Shown here in pieces: positions 7,646 through 15,344 of a stretch of 44,591 nucleotides of DNA (position 1 is its first letter; each line of letters opens with the position of its first letter). The stretch lies in assembly GCA_937911175.1 (NCBI GenBank), contig CALDSE010000067.1, positions 1 to 44,591 of the forward strand, read 5' to 3'. This DNA is from an uncultured Sediminibacterium sp. Its GTDB lineage: Bacteria > Bacteroidota > Bacteroidia > Chitinophagales > Chitinophagaceae. Position numbers and translations under genes: made by a program. Below the pieces are notes generated by a model. It ran no database searches and was not told where the DNA came from. It saw nothing but the letters and a program-made list of their open reading frames with translations.

Positions 7646-9592
7646 ATGTTAAAGAAGTCAATTCTATCTATTCTTGTATTAATTCTTTTTGCAAGTATTT
7701 CTAATGCCCAAGCCGATCGTTGGCAACAACGTATCGACTATAAAATTAAAGCAGCCCTCGATGTAACTACTAATATTATGAAGGGAACAGAAGAAATAGT
7801 GTACACTAATAATTCACCCGATACTTTACGCAAGGTTTATTTCCATATGTATTGGAATGCCTTTCAACCTAATTCCTCAATGGATATTAGAAGTAGAGAG
7901 CTAGGGAAAAATTTATTAAACTTTAGACGTGGCGCTATTACTGCCTCTAATGCAACGATGTTAGGTCAAGAAGCTTCACAAGATTGGGATAGAAGGGTAA
8001 GAGATCGTATTCAAAAATTAACACCCACTGAAATAGGTTATCAAAGAATAAGTCAAATTTTAATAAATGGTAAGGCGCAAAAATTAATAGAGCACGAAAC
8101 TATTTTAGAAGTGCAATTAACACAAGCCATTGCGCCAAAAACTTCTATTAAAATGAACTTGCAATTTGAAGCTCAGGTGCCTGTTCAAATAAGACGCTCT
8201 GGCCGTGATAATGCACAGGGTATTCGTTATTCAATGAGTCAGTGGTATCCTAAAATGGTTGAATACGATTATCAAGGATGGAATGCCAATGCTTATATAG
8301 CGCGAGAATTTCATGGTGTTTGGGGAAATTATGATGTGACTTTAAGTTTAGATAAATCTTATATGGTGGCAGCTACAGGTGTTTTACAAAATCCTAATGC
8401 AGTAGCCGATAAATTCGGTAATCTTTCTTGGAATTTCACTGGAAAAAATATTCATGATTTTATGTGGGCTGCAGATAATAAATACAAACATTTATCTAAA
8501 GAAGTACGTAAAGGATTAACCTTACATGTTTATTTTAAAGAAAAAAATGCTTCTTCTGATAGTGCATGGGCCAATATTTTATGGGCTGCTGAAAAAGTAT
8601 TGCCGTATATGGAGAAAAAATATGGTGCTTATCCTTATCCACAATATTCCTTTATCCAAGGAGGAGATGGGGGCATGGAATACGGAATGGGCACATTATT
8701 ACAAGGCCCTGGTCTTGGAACTGCTATTCATGAGTGGATGCATACTTGGTACCAACATATATTAGGAACCAATGAAAGTTTATTCCCTTGGATGGATGAA
8801 GGCTTTACTTCTTATGCTGAAGATGATATCACTTATTGGTATAATAATAATTATGCAACATTGTCCCCTTATATCAATGAAAAAGAAAAAGCAAAATTAA
8901 AAGCGGAAATAGAAACTGCAAAGACGCAATTACCCGCTATACAATTTGGAAATTATGCCGGCTACCTTACTTTGGCAAAAAGTGGTATTGAAGAACCTAT
9001 GAGCACACACTCCGATCATTATAATTATAATTATTCTTATAGTAGTGCGGCTTATACTAAAGGCGCCACTTTCTTAGGTTTATTAGGTTATGTAGTAACT
9101 GATTCTGTAAGAGATGCTATTTTATTGAATTACTATAATATATGGAAGTTCAAACATCCTAATGCCAATGACTTTACAAGAGTGGCTGAAAAAACAAGTG
9201 GTATACAATTGCAGTGGTTAAAAGAATATTGGGTGAACTCTACTAAAACCATTGATTATGGTTTAAATAATATTGAAGTGAATGCCAATAATGCAAACGC
9301 TATTATAAGTATTCAACGCAATGGCAAGTTTCCTATGCCTATTGAAGTACTTGTTACCTATAAAGATGGAACTAGTGAACTACATTATATCCCTTTGGAT
9401 TTAATGTTAGGCGCAAAATCTGCAGAGGGTAGTGTTAAAAGAATTATGCATACAGAATGGCAATGGGTAGCCCCTAGCTATAGTTTTGAAACCAGCAAGC
9501 CACTATCTGCATTGAAATCAATTGAGATTGATCCAAGCCAACGCATGCCTGATATTAATAGAAGTAATAATAAATTAGAGATACCTAATTAG
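7646..9592 (+). CDS. Secreted M1-family metallopeptidase
   Basis: A 648-residue zinc peptidase with an N-terminal signal peptide (about residues 1-21, ending SNAQ). The gluzincin motif HEWMH is at 362-366, and the third zinc ligand E385 lies 18 residues after it in WMDEGFTSY. The M1 exopeptidase motif appears as GGMEYG at 342-347, where classical aminopeptidases have GAMEN. The N-terminal half fits the M1 beta-saddle domain. It is likely periplasmic or secreted and may act on peptides; the Tyr in place of Asn in the GAMEN position suggests altered specificity. It is convergent with rsmG, with a hairpin between them. Confidence 0.88.
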   Translation: MLKKSILSILVLILFASISNAQADRWQQRIDYKIKAALDVTTNIMKGTEEIVYTNNSPDTLRKVYFHMYWNAFQPNSSMDIRSRELGKNLLNFRRGAITASNATMLGQEASQDWDRRVRDRIQKLTPTEIGYQRISQILINGKAQKLIEHETILEVQLTQAIAPKTSIKMNLQFEAQVPVQIRRSGRDNAQGIRYSMSQWYPKMVEYDYQGWNANAYIAREFHGVWGNYDVTLSLDKSYMVAATGVLQNPNAVADKFGNLSWNFTGKNIHDFMWAADNKYKHLSKEVRKGLTLHVYFKEKNASSDSAWANILWAAEKVLPYMEKKYGAYPYPQYSFIQGGDGGMEYGMGTLLQGPGLGTAIHEWMHTWYQHILGTNESLFPWMDEGFTSYAEDDITYWYNNNYATLSPYINEKEKAKLKAEIETAKTQLPAIQFGNYAGYLTLAKSGIEEPMSTHSDHYNYNYSYSSAAYTKGATFLGLLGYVVTDSVRDAILLNYYNIWKFKHPNANDFTRVAEKTSGIQLQWLKEYWVNSTKTIDYGLNNIEVNANNANAIISIQRNGKFPMPIEVLVTYKDGTSELHYIPLDLMLGAKSAEGSVKRIMHTEWQWVAPSYSFETSKPLSALKSIEIDPSQRMPDINRSNNKLEIPN

Positions 9593-9611
9593 TATTTGAA
9601 CTAAAGCGGCA

Positions 9612-9653
9612 GAAAGAAATGAACTATTCGTTCACTCATAGTTTCTTTCTTTC
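9612..9653. terminator. Hairpin between convergent metallopeptidase and rsmG genes
   Basis: Arms at 9612-9627 and 9638-9653 pair over 14 of 16 positions, with two adjacent mismatches and a 10-nt loop. The A/T-rich bases of the arms could serve transcripts in either direction. Confidence 0.5.
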
Positions 9654-9689
9654 TTCAGCAAATTCAACGGGTGCGTTAAGAGAAGATAA

Positions 9690-10331
9690 TTAAGGCTTCT
9701 TAACTTGTATGATAAACTTCTCTTCAAAATAAGCTTCTGGAAAAATGTCATGAATTGACATCATTTTAGGACGCAGCCCACTTTCAAAAATTTCTTGGTG
9801 CAAGTCGCCACCTTTTAAACAAATCAAAGCATTGGCTTGGTCTGGCTTTTTATGTAATATAGGTCCGGCCCATTTCCATAAATCTTTTAAGGGCGCCACG
9901 GCGCGACTAATGGCGTAATCGAATTTTTTATTCTTAATTTCTTCTACACGCGTATGTTTAGTGGTAATATTTTTAATACCCGCTATTTCACAAACGGCGT
10001 CTACTACTTTTAATTTCTTGGCAATACTGTCTACTGCTAAAAATTGCACTTCTGGAAAAAAGATAGCAAGGGGTACGCAAGGAAATCCGCCCCCGCATCC
10101 AATATCAATTACCTGTGTGCCTTTCTCCCACTCGGCAATAGCTGCAATACTTAATGAATGCAAAATATGATGCAAGTAAATATGATCAATGTCTTTTCTA
10201 GAGATTACATTAATTTGACTGTTCCACTCTTTGTAAGCGGGCTCAAGTGCTTCGAATTGACTTAATTGCTTAGGCGTGAAATCGGCAAAGTATTTAGTAA
10301 TTAGTTCCAATTTTTCTGTGGGGCTTTCCAT
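9690..10331 (-). CDS. rsmG: 16S rRNA (guanine527-N7)-methyltransferase RsmG
   Basis: A SAM-dependent Rossmann methyltransferase of 213 residues that makes m7G527 in 16S rRNA. The family signature is clear: N-terminal YKEWNSQINVISRKD, then HHILHSLS, motif I VIDIGCGGGFPCVPLAI, the acidic strand FLAVDSIAKKLKVV and the RsmG-specific SRAVAPLKDLWKW. It overlaps the end of the upstream glycosyltransferase gene by 31 bp, so the pair is probably translationally coupled. No second promoter is evident between them. Confidence 0.95.
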   Translation of the reverse strand: MESPTEKLELITKYFADFTPKQLSQFEALEPAYKEWNSQINVISRKDIDHIYLHHILHSLSIAAIAEWEKGTQVIDIGCGGGFPCVPLAIFFPEVQFLAVDSIAKKLKVVDAVCEIAGIKNITTKHTRVEEIKNKKFDYAISRAVAPLKDLWKWAGPILHKKPDQANALICLKGGDLHQEIFESGLRPKMMSIHDIFPEAYFEEKFIIQVKKP

Positions 10332-11428
10332 ACACTAGGCAAGGTAAATAAATAATAGAAGATAGACCAAAAATCAAATAAAATAAACCAAGGCCATAGG
10401 TCTAGCTCATTTAGTTTTTTCATAGTGCTTCTTAATATAGTTCCTTGTATAAGCATTCTAATGCTCCATAAGGAAGCTAATAATATATACTCTTTGGTAA
10501 ATACAATGGCGGTAATTAAAATGGGATATACTAAAAACTGACTAATAGCGTAAAAAGCAAGTAGGGTAGCATGAGATAATTTATAATACTTGCTGGTGGT
10601 ATAATGCCTGTATTTTTGATTCATCCAATCGTGTAAGCTAGTTTTCGGTTCACTTAAGGTATGCGCATCTTTATCAATGACTATGGCAGTATTATGTTTA
10701 TTGGCTACTTGGTTAATAAATAAATCGTCGTCGCCACTAGGCATTTGATTAATGGAAGAGAATCCCTTATTGCGAATAAATACCTCTTTTTTATAAGATA
10801 AATTTCTTCCCACACCCATATAAGGAAGTCCTGCTAATGCATAAGAAAAGTATTGCAAGGCGGTTTGAAAAGTTTCAAAGCGTATAAGCTTATTAATTAA
10901 ACCTGGTTTCTTTTTATAAGCGCCATAGCCCAATACAATTTCAATACCCTCATCATAACCATCTTGCATAAGTCGCATCCAATGTTCACTTGCAGGCACA
11001 CAGTCGGCGTCGGTTAGAAGTAAGGTTTCATTTTTAGCCGATTTAATACCAATAGATAAAGGGAACTTTTTTCCGTTAATCATTTTAGCTTCTTGTGAAA
11101 GTAAAACCGGATTTAAATTCTTAAACGATTTTTTAAACTCTTCTAATAAATACTTTGTTTCATCTTCTGAGTTATCATTCACTAAAACTACTTCGTGTGT
11201 AGTATTATACTGCTGCACTAAAACACCTGGTAAGTTATTGGCTAAATTAGCGGCTTCATCTCTTGCGCATATTACCACTGAAATTGGGTGTTCCATATGT
11301 GTTGCCTTTTCGGGCTTCTTATAAATAGCTAATCTCAGAAAGAAGTATAGATAATAAAACAGCTGCAGGGCAATGATGCCTATAAAGCTGCCTATCAATA
11401 TGTTTGATAGTGGAAGGTTAGTTAACAT
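10301..11428 (-). CDS. Membrane glycosyltransferase, family 2
   Basis: A GT2-type enzyme of about 375 residues with an N-terminal membrane anchor (about residues 8-30), a cytosolic catalytic GT-A domain and several C-terminal hydrophobic segments. Catalytic features are NDNSEDET (nucleotide binding), LTDADC (the DxD-type metal site) and SGDDDLFINQ, the acceptor-side acidic motif. It probably transfers a sugar to a lipid or surface glycan; donor and acceptor are unknown. The frame extends 6 codons upstream to 11446. I chose the ATG at 11428 because a -7 element (TACTTTTG) ends 4 nt before it and downstream of the longer start. It is divergent from tgt. Confidence 0.85.
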   Translation of the reverse strand: MLTNLPLSNILIGSFIGIIALQLFYYLYFFLRLAIYKKPEKATHMEHPISVVICARDEAANLANNLPGVLVQQYNTTHEVVLVNDNSEDETKYLLEEFKKSFKNLNPVLLSQEAKMINGKKFPLSIGIKSAKNETLLLTDADCVPASEHWMRLMQDGYDEGIEIVLGYGAYKKKPGLINKLIRFETFQTALQYFSYALAGLPYMGVGRNLSYKKEVFIRNKGFSSINQMPSGDDDLFINQVANKHNTAIVIDKDAHTLSEPKTSLHDWMNQKYRHYTTSKYYKLSHATLLAFYAISQFLVYPILITAIVFTKEYILLASLWSIRMLIQGTILRSTMKKLNELDLWPWFILFDFWSIFYYLFTLPSVWKAPQKNWN

Positions 11429-11432
11429 GATA

Positions 11433-11440
11433 CAAAAGTA
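11433..11440 (-). promoter_or_regulatory. Putative -7 element of the glycosyltransferase gene
   Basis: On the minus strand this is TACTTTTG, an exact TAnnTTTG match ending 4 nt before the ATG at 11428. It excludes the longer start if used and predicts a leaderless or nearly leaderless mRNA. Confidence 0.55.
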
Positions 11441-11502
11441 TAGCATGCACCTTCAACTACTTCAGTCGGAGATTGAATGTGGAAAAATAGCCCATTTGAC
11501 CT

Positions 11503-11510
11503 TACCTTTG
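11503..11510 (+). promoter_or_regulatory. Putative -7 element of tgt
   Basis: TACCTTTG is an exact TAnnTTTG match, with only CGCC between it and the tgt ATG at 11515. The predicted transcript start falls at or next to the A of the start codon. It lies back to back with the glycosyltransferase promoter. Confidence 0.6.
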
Positions 11511-11514
11511 CGCC

Positions 11515-12654
11515 ATGGCGGCACTTCAATTTAACTTAGCATATCAAAGCAAAACAGGGGCATCAAGGGCAGGTACTATTTCCACCGACCATGGTGAAAT
11601 TCAAACCCCCATATTCATGCCTGTGGGAACCATTGGTTCTGTGAAGGCAGTTACACAACAGCAACTTAAAAAAGATATCAACGCACAAATAATTTTAGGC
11701 AATACTTATCATCTTTACTTGCGTCCAGGAACAGAAGTAATGGAGGCTGCTGGAGGCTTACACCGTTTTATGGGTTGGGATCGACCTATCTTAACAGATA
11801 GTGGTGGCTACCAAGTTTTTTCATTGGCATCGAATAGAAAAATTAAACCAGAGGGCGTTTTATTTCAATCGCATATTGATGGTAGCAAGCACTTGTTTAG
11901 TCCTGAAAAAGTAATGGATATTCAAAGAAGTATTGGTGCAGATATTATCATGGCTTTTGATGAATGCCCGCCTTATCCTAGTGAATATGAATATGTGCAA
12001 AAGAGTATGGATCTTACCCATTTGTGGTTGGACAAATGCTTTAATAGGTTAGCAGAAACACCCGATTTATATGGTCATACGCAAAACTTATTCCCCATAG
12101 TGCAAGGAGGTACTTATGCCGATTTAAGAAAAGCATCTTGTGAATATATTAGTTCAAAAAATGCAGTGGGTAATGCCATTGGAGGATTAAGTGTAGGAGA
12201 GTCTGAACAAGAATTATATGATTTTACACAATTATGTTGTGAAAATTTACCAGTAAATAAGCCAAGATATTTAATGGGTGTGGGTACACCATGGAATATT
12301 TTAGAAGCCATTGATTTAGGAGTGGATATGTTTGATTGTGTCATGCCTACGCGCAATGGACGCAATGGAATGGTATTTACTTCTCAAGGCGTTATTAATA
12401 TTAAGAACAAACAATGGGCCAGCGATTTCTCGCCATTAGATCCGGGACTACCTAATGAAATGAGTCAATACTATACGAAGGCTTATATGCGCCATTTATT
12501 TATGGCTGATGAAATATTAGGTTTGCAATTAGCCAGTATTCAAAATCTATCTTTTTATCTTTGGTTAGTGGGGCAGGCAAGAGAGCATATTATTTTAGGC
12601 GATTATACTAGTTGGAAAAAAACAATGGTGGCTCAAATAAGCAAACGATTATAA
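11515..12654 (+). CDS. tgt: tRNA-guanine transglycosylase (Tgt), zinc ligands replaced
   Basis: A 379-residue Tgt, which exchanges guanine-34 for preQ1 in queuosine tRNAs. Active-site features are kept: TDSGGYQVFS (Asp95), the substrate-pocket IVQGGTY and GGLSVGE, and DMFDCVMPTRNGRNG (271-285) with the nucleophilic Asp and tRNA-contacting Arg. The C-terminal zinc site is not. Where typical Tgt has CxCxxC before the AYxRHL helix, this protein has LPNEMSQ (312-318), and the usual His-Asn-Leu is SIQNL (Gln343). All four ligands are therefore absent. The overall fold otherwise looks complete, so it is probably active. The LptF/G-like gene follows 40 bp downstream. Confidence 0.93.
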   Translation: MAALQFNLAYQSKTGASRAGTISTDHGEIQTPIFMPVGTIGSVKAVTQQQLKKDINAQIILGNTYHLYLRPGTEVMEAAGGLHRFMGWDRPILTDSGGYQVFSLASNRKIKPEGVLFQSHIDGSKHLFSPEKVMDIQRSIGADIIMAFDECPPYPSEYEYVQKSMDLTHLWLDKCFNRLAETPDLYGHTQNLFPIVQGGTYADLRKASCEYISSKNAVGNAIGGLSVGESEQELYDFTQLCCENLPVNKPRYLMGVGTPWNILEAIDLGVDMFDCVMPTRNGRNGMVFTSQGVINIKNKQWASDFSPLDPGLPNEMSQYYTKAYMRHLFMADEILGLQLASIQNLSFYLWLVGQAREHIILGDYTSWKKTMVAQISKRL

Positions 12655-12694
12655 AGCAGTTTATCAAGATTATAAAGTAATTAATAAAGATCAT

Positions 12695-13786
12695 TTGAAA
12701 AAAATAGATTGGTACATATTAAATAAGTTTTTAAAAGTTTTCTTTTTCTCTATCTTTTTATTTGCTGTCATTGCAGTAGTCATTGATGGAAGTGAAAAGA
12801 CAGATGATTTTGTACGCTCTGGTTTTTCTGCGTCAGAAATTTTTACCCATTACTATATTGGTTTCATTCCGCATATCATTGCACTGCTTTTTCCTTTATT
12901 TGTTTTTATAGCGGTTATATTTTTTACTTCTAAAATGGCAGGGCAAACAGAAATCATTGCCATACTCGCTAGCGGTACATCTTATAATAGATGGTTAAGG
13001 CCTTATTTGATTGGGGGCGTATTCTTAGGATTATTTTTATGGATATCGAATTTATATTTTATACCGAAGGCTAATATTATTAGAGGAAGTTTTGAAGCAG
13101 CCTATGTCGATTCTCATTCAAGTTACAATGCATTAATACAAGGTTCCACCGATATTTATTTTAAAGTAGACTCCTTCACCTACGCTGGTATTTATGGATA
13201 CGATACAGCAGCTAAAAGAGGAAATAATTTTTTCATCTATAAAGTAGAAGGAGATAAGGTGAATTATAATTTAAGAGCGGAAACAATTTTATGGGACACT
13301 GCCGCCAAGCAATGGTTATTAACTGAAGTGATAGAAAGAAAAGTTTTCAATAATAGAGAGAAGATGGATTATGTTTCTACTATGCATACAAACTTTGGGT
13401 TTCTGCCATTGGATTTAGAAAAAGATAAATACACCAAGGATAAGTTAACCACTCCTCAATTGATCAAACAAATCAAATTGGAAGAAATTAGAGGATCGGA
13501 GGTTTTAAATGAACTACGTATTGAAAGATATAGAAGGGACGCCACCCCCATTACAGTATTATTGCTAACACTTATTGGAGCCATTATTGCGGGCCATAAA
13601 GTAAGGGGTGGATCTGGCTCTCACCTAGCACTTGGCTTCATTATAGCTGCCGTTTTCATTATTACCGATAGGTTCTCCACTATTTTCTCTACCAAGGGCA
13701 ATTTACCCCCCTTATTGGCTGCCTGGATACCTAATATTATTTTTGTATGGGTGGTATATTATTTGTACAAAAAAGCGGCTAAGTAA
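12695..13786 (+). CDS. LptF/LptG-family permease (YjgP/YjgQ)
   Basis: Inner-membrane protein of 363 residues matching the permease subunits of the LPS export transporter LptB2FG. It has three hydrophobic segments in the first 130 residues, a periplasmic beta-jellyroll-like region (about 135-265), and three C-terminal segments. The start is TTG: it gives MKKIDWYILNKFLKVFF, the usual N-terminus of the family, and no ATG occurs at an equivalent place. In Bacteroidota both LptF-like and LptG-like paralogues occur; the short form and IDWYIL start favour LptG, but I leave the symbol open. It lies between tgt and gltA. Confidence 0.88.
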   Translation: MKKIDWYILNKFLKVFFFSIFLFAVIAVVIDGSEKTDDFVRSGFSASEIFTHYYIGFIPHIIALLFPLFVFIAVIFFTSKMAGQTEIIAILASGTSYNRWLRPYLIGGVFLGLFLWISNLYFIPKANIIRGSFEAAYVDSHSSYNALIQGSTDIYFKVDSFTYAGIYGYDTAAKRGNNFFIYKVEGDKVNYNLRAETILWDTAAKQWLLTEVIERKVFNNREKMDYVSTMHTNFGFLPLDLEKDKYTKDKLTTPQLIKQIKLEEIRGSEVLNELRIERYRRDATPITVLLLTLIGAIIAGHKVRGGSGSHLALGFIIAAVFIITDRFSTIFSTKGNLPPLLAAWIPNIIFVWVVYYLYKKAAK

Positions 13787-13800
13787 ACCTTTTTTTGAGT

Positions 13801-13808
13801 TAACTTTG
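13801..13808 (+). promoter_or_regulatory. Putative -7 element of gltA
   Basis: TAACTTTG is an exact TAnnTTTG match and ends 39 nt before the gltA ATG at 13848, leaving a normal-length leader. Confidence 0.58.
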
Positions 13809-13847
13809 TGCCGAAATTTAAACGTTTTCAATCACAATATTTAGGTT

Positions 13848-15164
13848 ATGGAAGAAATTAAAGACAGGTTTAGCGTTAAAGCAGATGCAGCTATTTTGGA
13901 GATTAAAGAATTAATCAAAGAACATGGTGATAAAAAAATTGGTGAAGTAACCTTATCGCAGGCTTATCAGGGCATGCGTGGTATCACTGGACTTGTTACA
14001 GAAACAAGTTTATTGGATGCACAAGAAGGAATTCGTTTCAGAGGTTTTAGCATTCCTGAATTACAAGCAAAATTGCCCAAAGCGCCAAATGGTGATGAAC
14101 CCTTACCAGAAGGTTTGTTTTATTTAATGATGATTGGAGAATTACCGGTGGAGAGAGATGTTAAAAAAGTTACGAGTAATTGGCAAAGAAGAAGTCATGT
14201 GCCTTCTCATGTATTTGATGTAATCGATGCCTTTCCAATAAACAGTCATCCTATGACGATGTATGTTGCAGCGGTAATGGCTTTGCAAACAGAATCTAAA
14301 TTTGCACAAGCCTATGCAAAGGGAGTGAATAAAAAAGATTACTGGCAATATACTTACGACGATTCAATGGATTTAATTGCACGTTTACCAAGAATAGCAG
14401 CTTATATCTATAGAAGAAAATACAAGAACAACCAGCACATTCACCCGAACGGTTTATTAGACTGGGCAGGTAATTTAGCCTATATGATGGGCTTTGAAGA
14501 TGAAAGTACTAAAGAATTAATGAGATTATACATGACCATTCATGCCGACCATGAAGGGGGTAATGTATCTGCACATACTACACATATAGTAGGTTCTGCA
14601 TTAAGCGATCCTTATTTAAGTTATGCTGCAGGTATGAATGGATTAGCGGGTCCATTACACGGATTAGCCAATCAAGAAGTGATCAAATGGATTTTAGAAA
14701 TGCAAGAGGCCATCGGAACTGATGAACCTTCTGCTGCTCAAATTGCTGACTATGTTAAAAAAACTTTAGCGGAAGGAAAAGTAGTGCCGGGCTATGGCCA
14801 CGCGGTATTAAGAAAAACCGATCCTCGTTTCACCGCACAAATGGAATTTGGTAAAAAACATTTAGCAGATGATAAACTAGTGAATACGGTTTGGAAAATT
14901 TATGAAACTGTACCACCTATTTTAGAGTCATTAGGAAAAGTAAAAAATCCTTGGCCAAATGTGGATGCACATAGCGGTGCTTTATTAGTACATTATGGTA
15001 TTGTTGAATACGAATTTTACACAGTCTTATTTGCAGTAAGTAGAGCCTTAGGGGTTTTGGCAAGTTTAACATGGGATCGTGCATTAGGCTTCCCATTAGA
15101 GCGTCCAAAATCGGTTACCACTGAAGCAGTTAAACTTTGGTTAGACGGTAAAGGAGAAATTTAA
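13848..15164 (+). CDS. gltA: Citrate synthase, mitochondrial (eukaryotic) type
   Basis: A 438-residue citrate synthase that condenses acetyl-CoA and oxaloacetate at the entry of the TCA cycle. It has the catalytic triad context: His in HADHEGGNVSAHT, His in VPGYGHAVLRKTDPR, and Asp in NVDAHSG. Long blocks such as GSALSDPYLSYAAGMNGLAG and SRALGVLASLTWDRALGFPL resemble mitochondrial citrate synthase far more than the E. coli hexameric form, and length fits the mature mitochondrial enzyme. The Geobacter eukaryotic-type enzyme is a known bacterial precedent. It has its own promoter and a downstream hairpin. Confidence 0.95.
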   Translation: MEEIKDRFSVKADAAILEIKELIKEHGDKKIGEVTLSQAYQGMRGITGLVTETSLLDAQEGIRFRGFSIPELQAKLPKAPNGDEPLPEGLFYLMMIGELPVERDVKKVTSNWQRRSHVPSHVFDVIDAFPINSHPMTMYVAAVMALQTESKFAQAYAKGVNKKDYWQYTYDDSMDLIARLPRIAAYIYRRKYKNNQHIHPNGLLDWAGNLAYMMGFEDESTKELMRLYMTIHADHEGGNVSAHTTHIVGSALSDPYLSYAAGMNGLAGPLHGLANQEVIKWILEMQEAIGTDEPSAAQIADYVKKTLAEGKVVPGYGHAVLRKTDPRFTAQMEFGKKHLADDKLVNTVWKIYETVPPILESLGKVKNPWPNVDAHSGALLVHYGIVEYEFYTVLFAVSRALGVLASLTWDRALGFPLERPKSVTTEAVKLWLDGKGEI

Positions 15165-15184
15165 TTTTTTAAATTATTAAGTTT

Positions 15185-15210
15185 AAACCCAAGACATTTA
15201 AGTGGGTTTT
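15185..15210 (+). terminator. Probable gltA terminator
   Basis: A 7-bp stem AAACCCA/TGGGTTT with an 11-nt loop is followed by T at 15210 and C. It lies 20 bp after the gltA stop and before the tRNA promoter. The U-tract is short, so strength is uncertain. Confidence 0.5.
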
Positions 15211-15212
15211 CA

Positions 15213-15242
15213 TTGAACTTTAATCATTTGAGCTTAGTTTTG
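15213..15242 (+). promoter_or_regulatory. Promoter of tRNA-Ala
   Basis: A -33 type TTG at 15213-15215 is followed after 19 bp by TAGTTTTG at 15235-15242, an exact TAnnTTTG match. It ends 9 nt before the first base of the mature tRNA. Confidence 0.6.
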
Positions 15243-15251
15243 CACCCTTCA

Positions 15252-15324
15252 GGGGAATTAGCTCAGTTGGTAGAGTACTTGCATGGCATGCAAGGGGTCA
15301 GCGGTTCGAACCCGCTATTCTCCA
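15252..15324 (+). tRNA. tRNA-Ala, anticodon GGC
   Basis: The 73-nt sequence folds as a full cloverleaf. The acceptor GGGGAAT pairs with ATTCTCC (one G-U), the D-stem GCTC pairs with GAGT, and the anticodon stem CTTGC pairs with GCAAG around loop ATGGCAT, giving anticodon GGC for alanine. The T-arm is AGCGG-TTCGAAC-CCGCT. The discriminator is A, and the 3' CCA is not encoded (genomic sequence continues CATTTT). Confidence 0.95.
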
Positions 15325-15344
15325 CATTTTAATTTATTTTTTCA

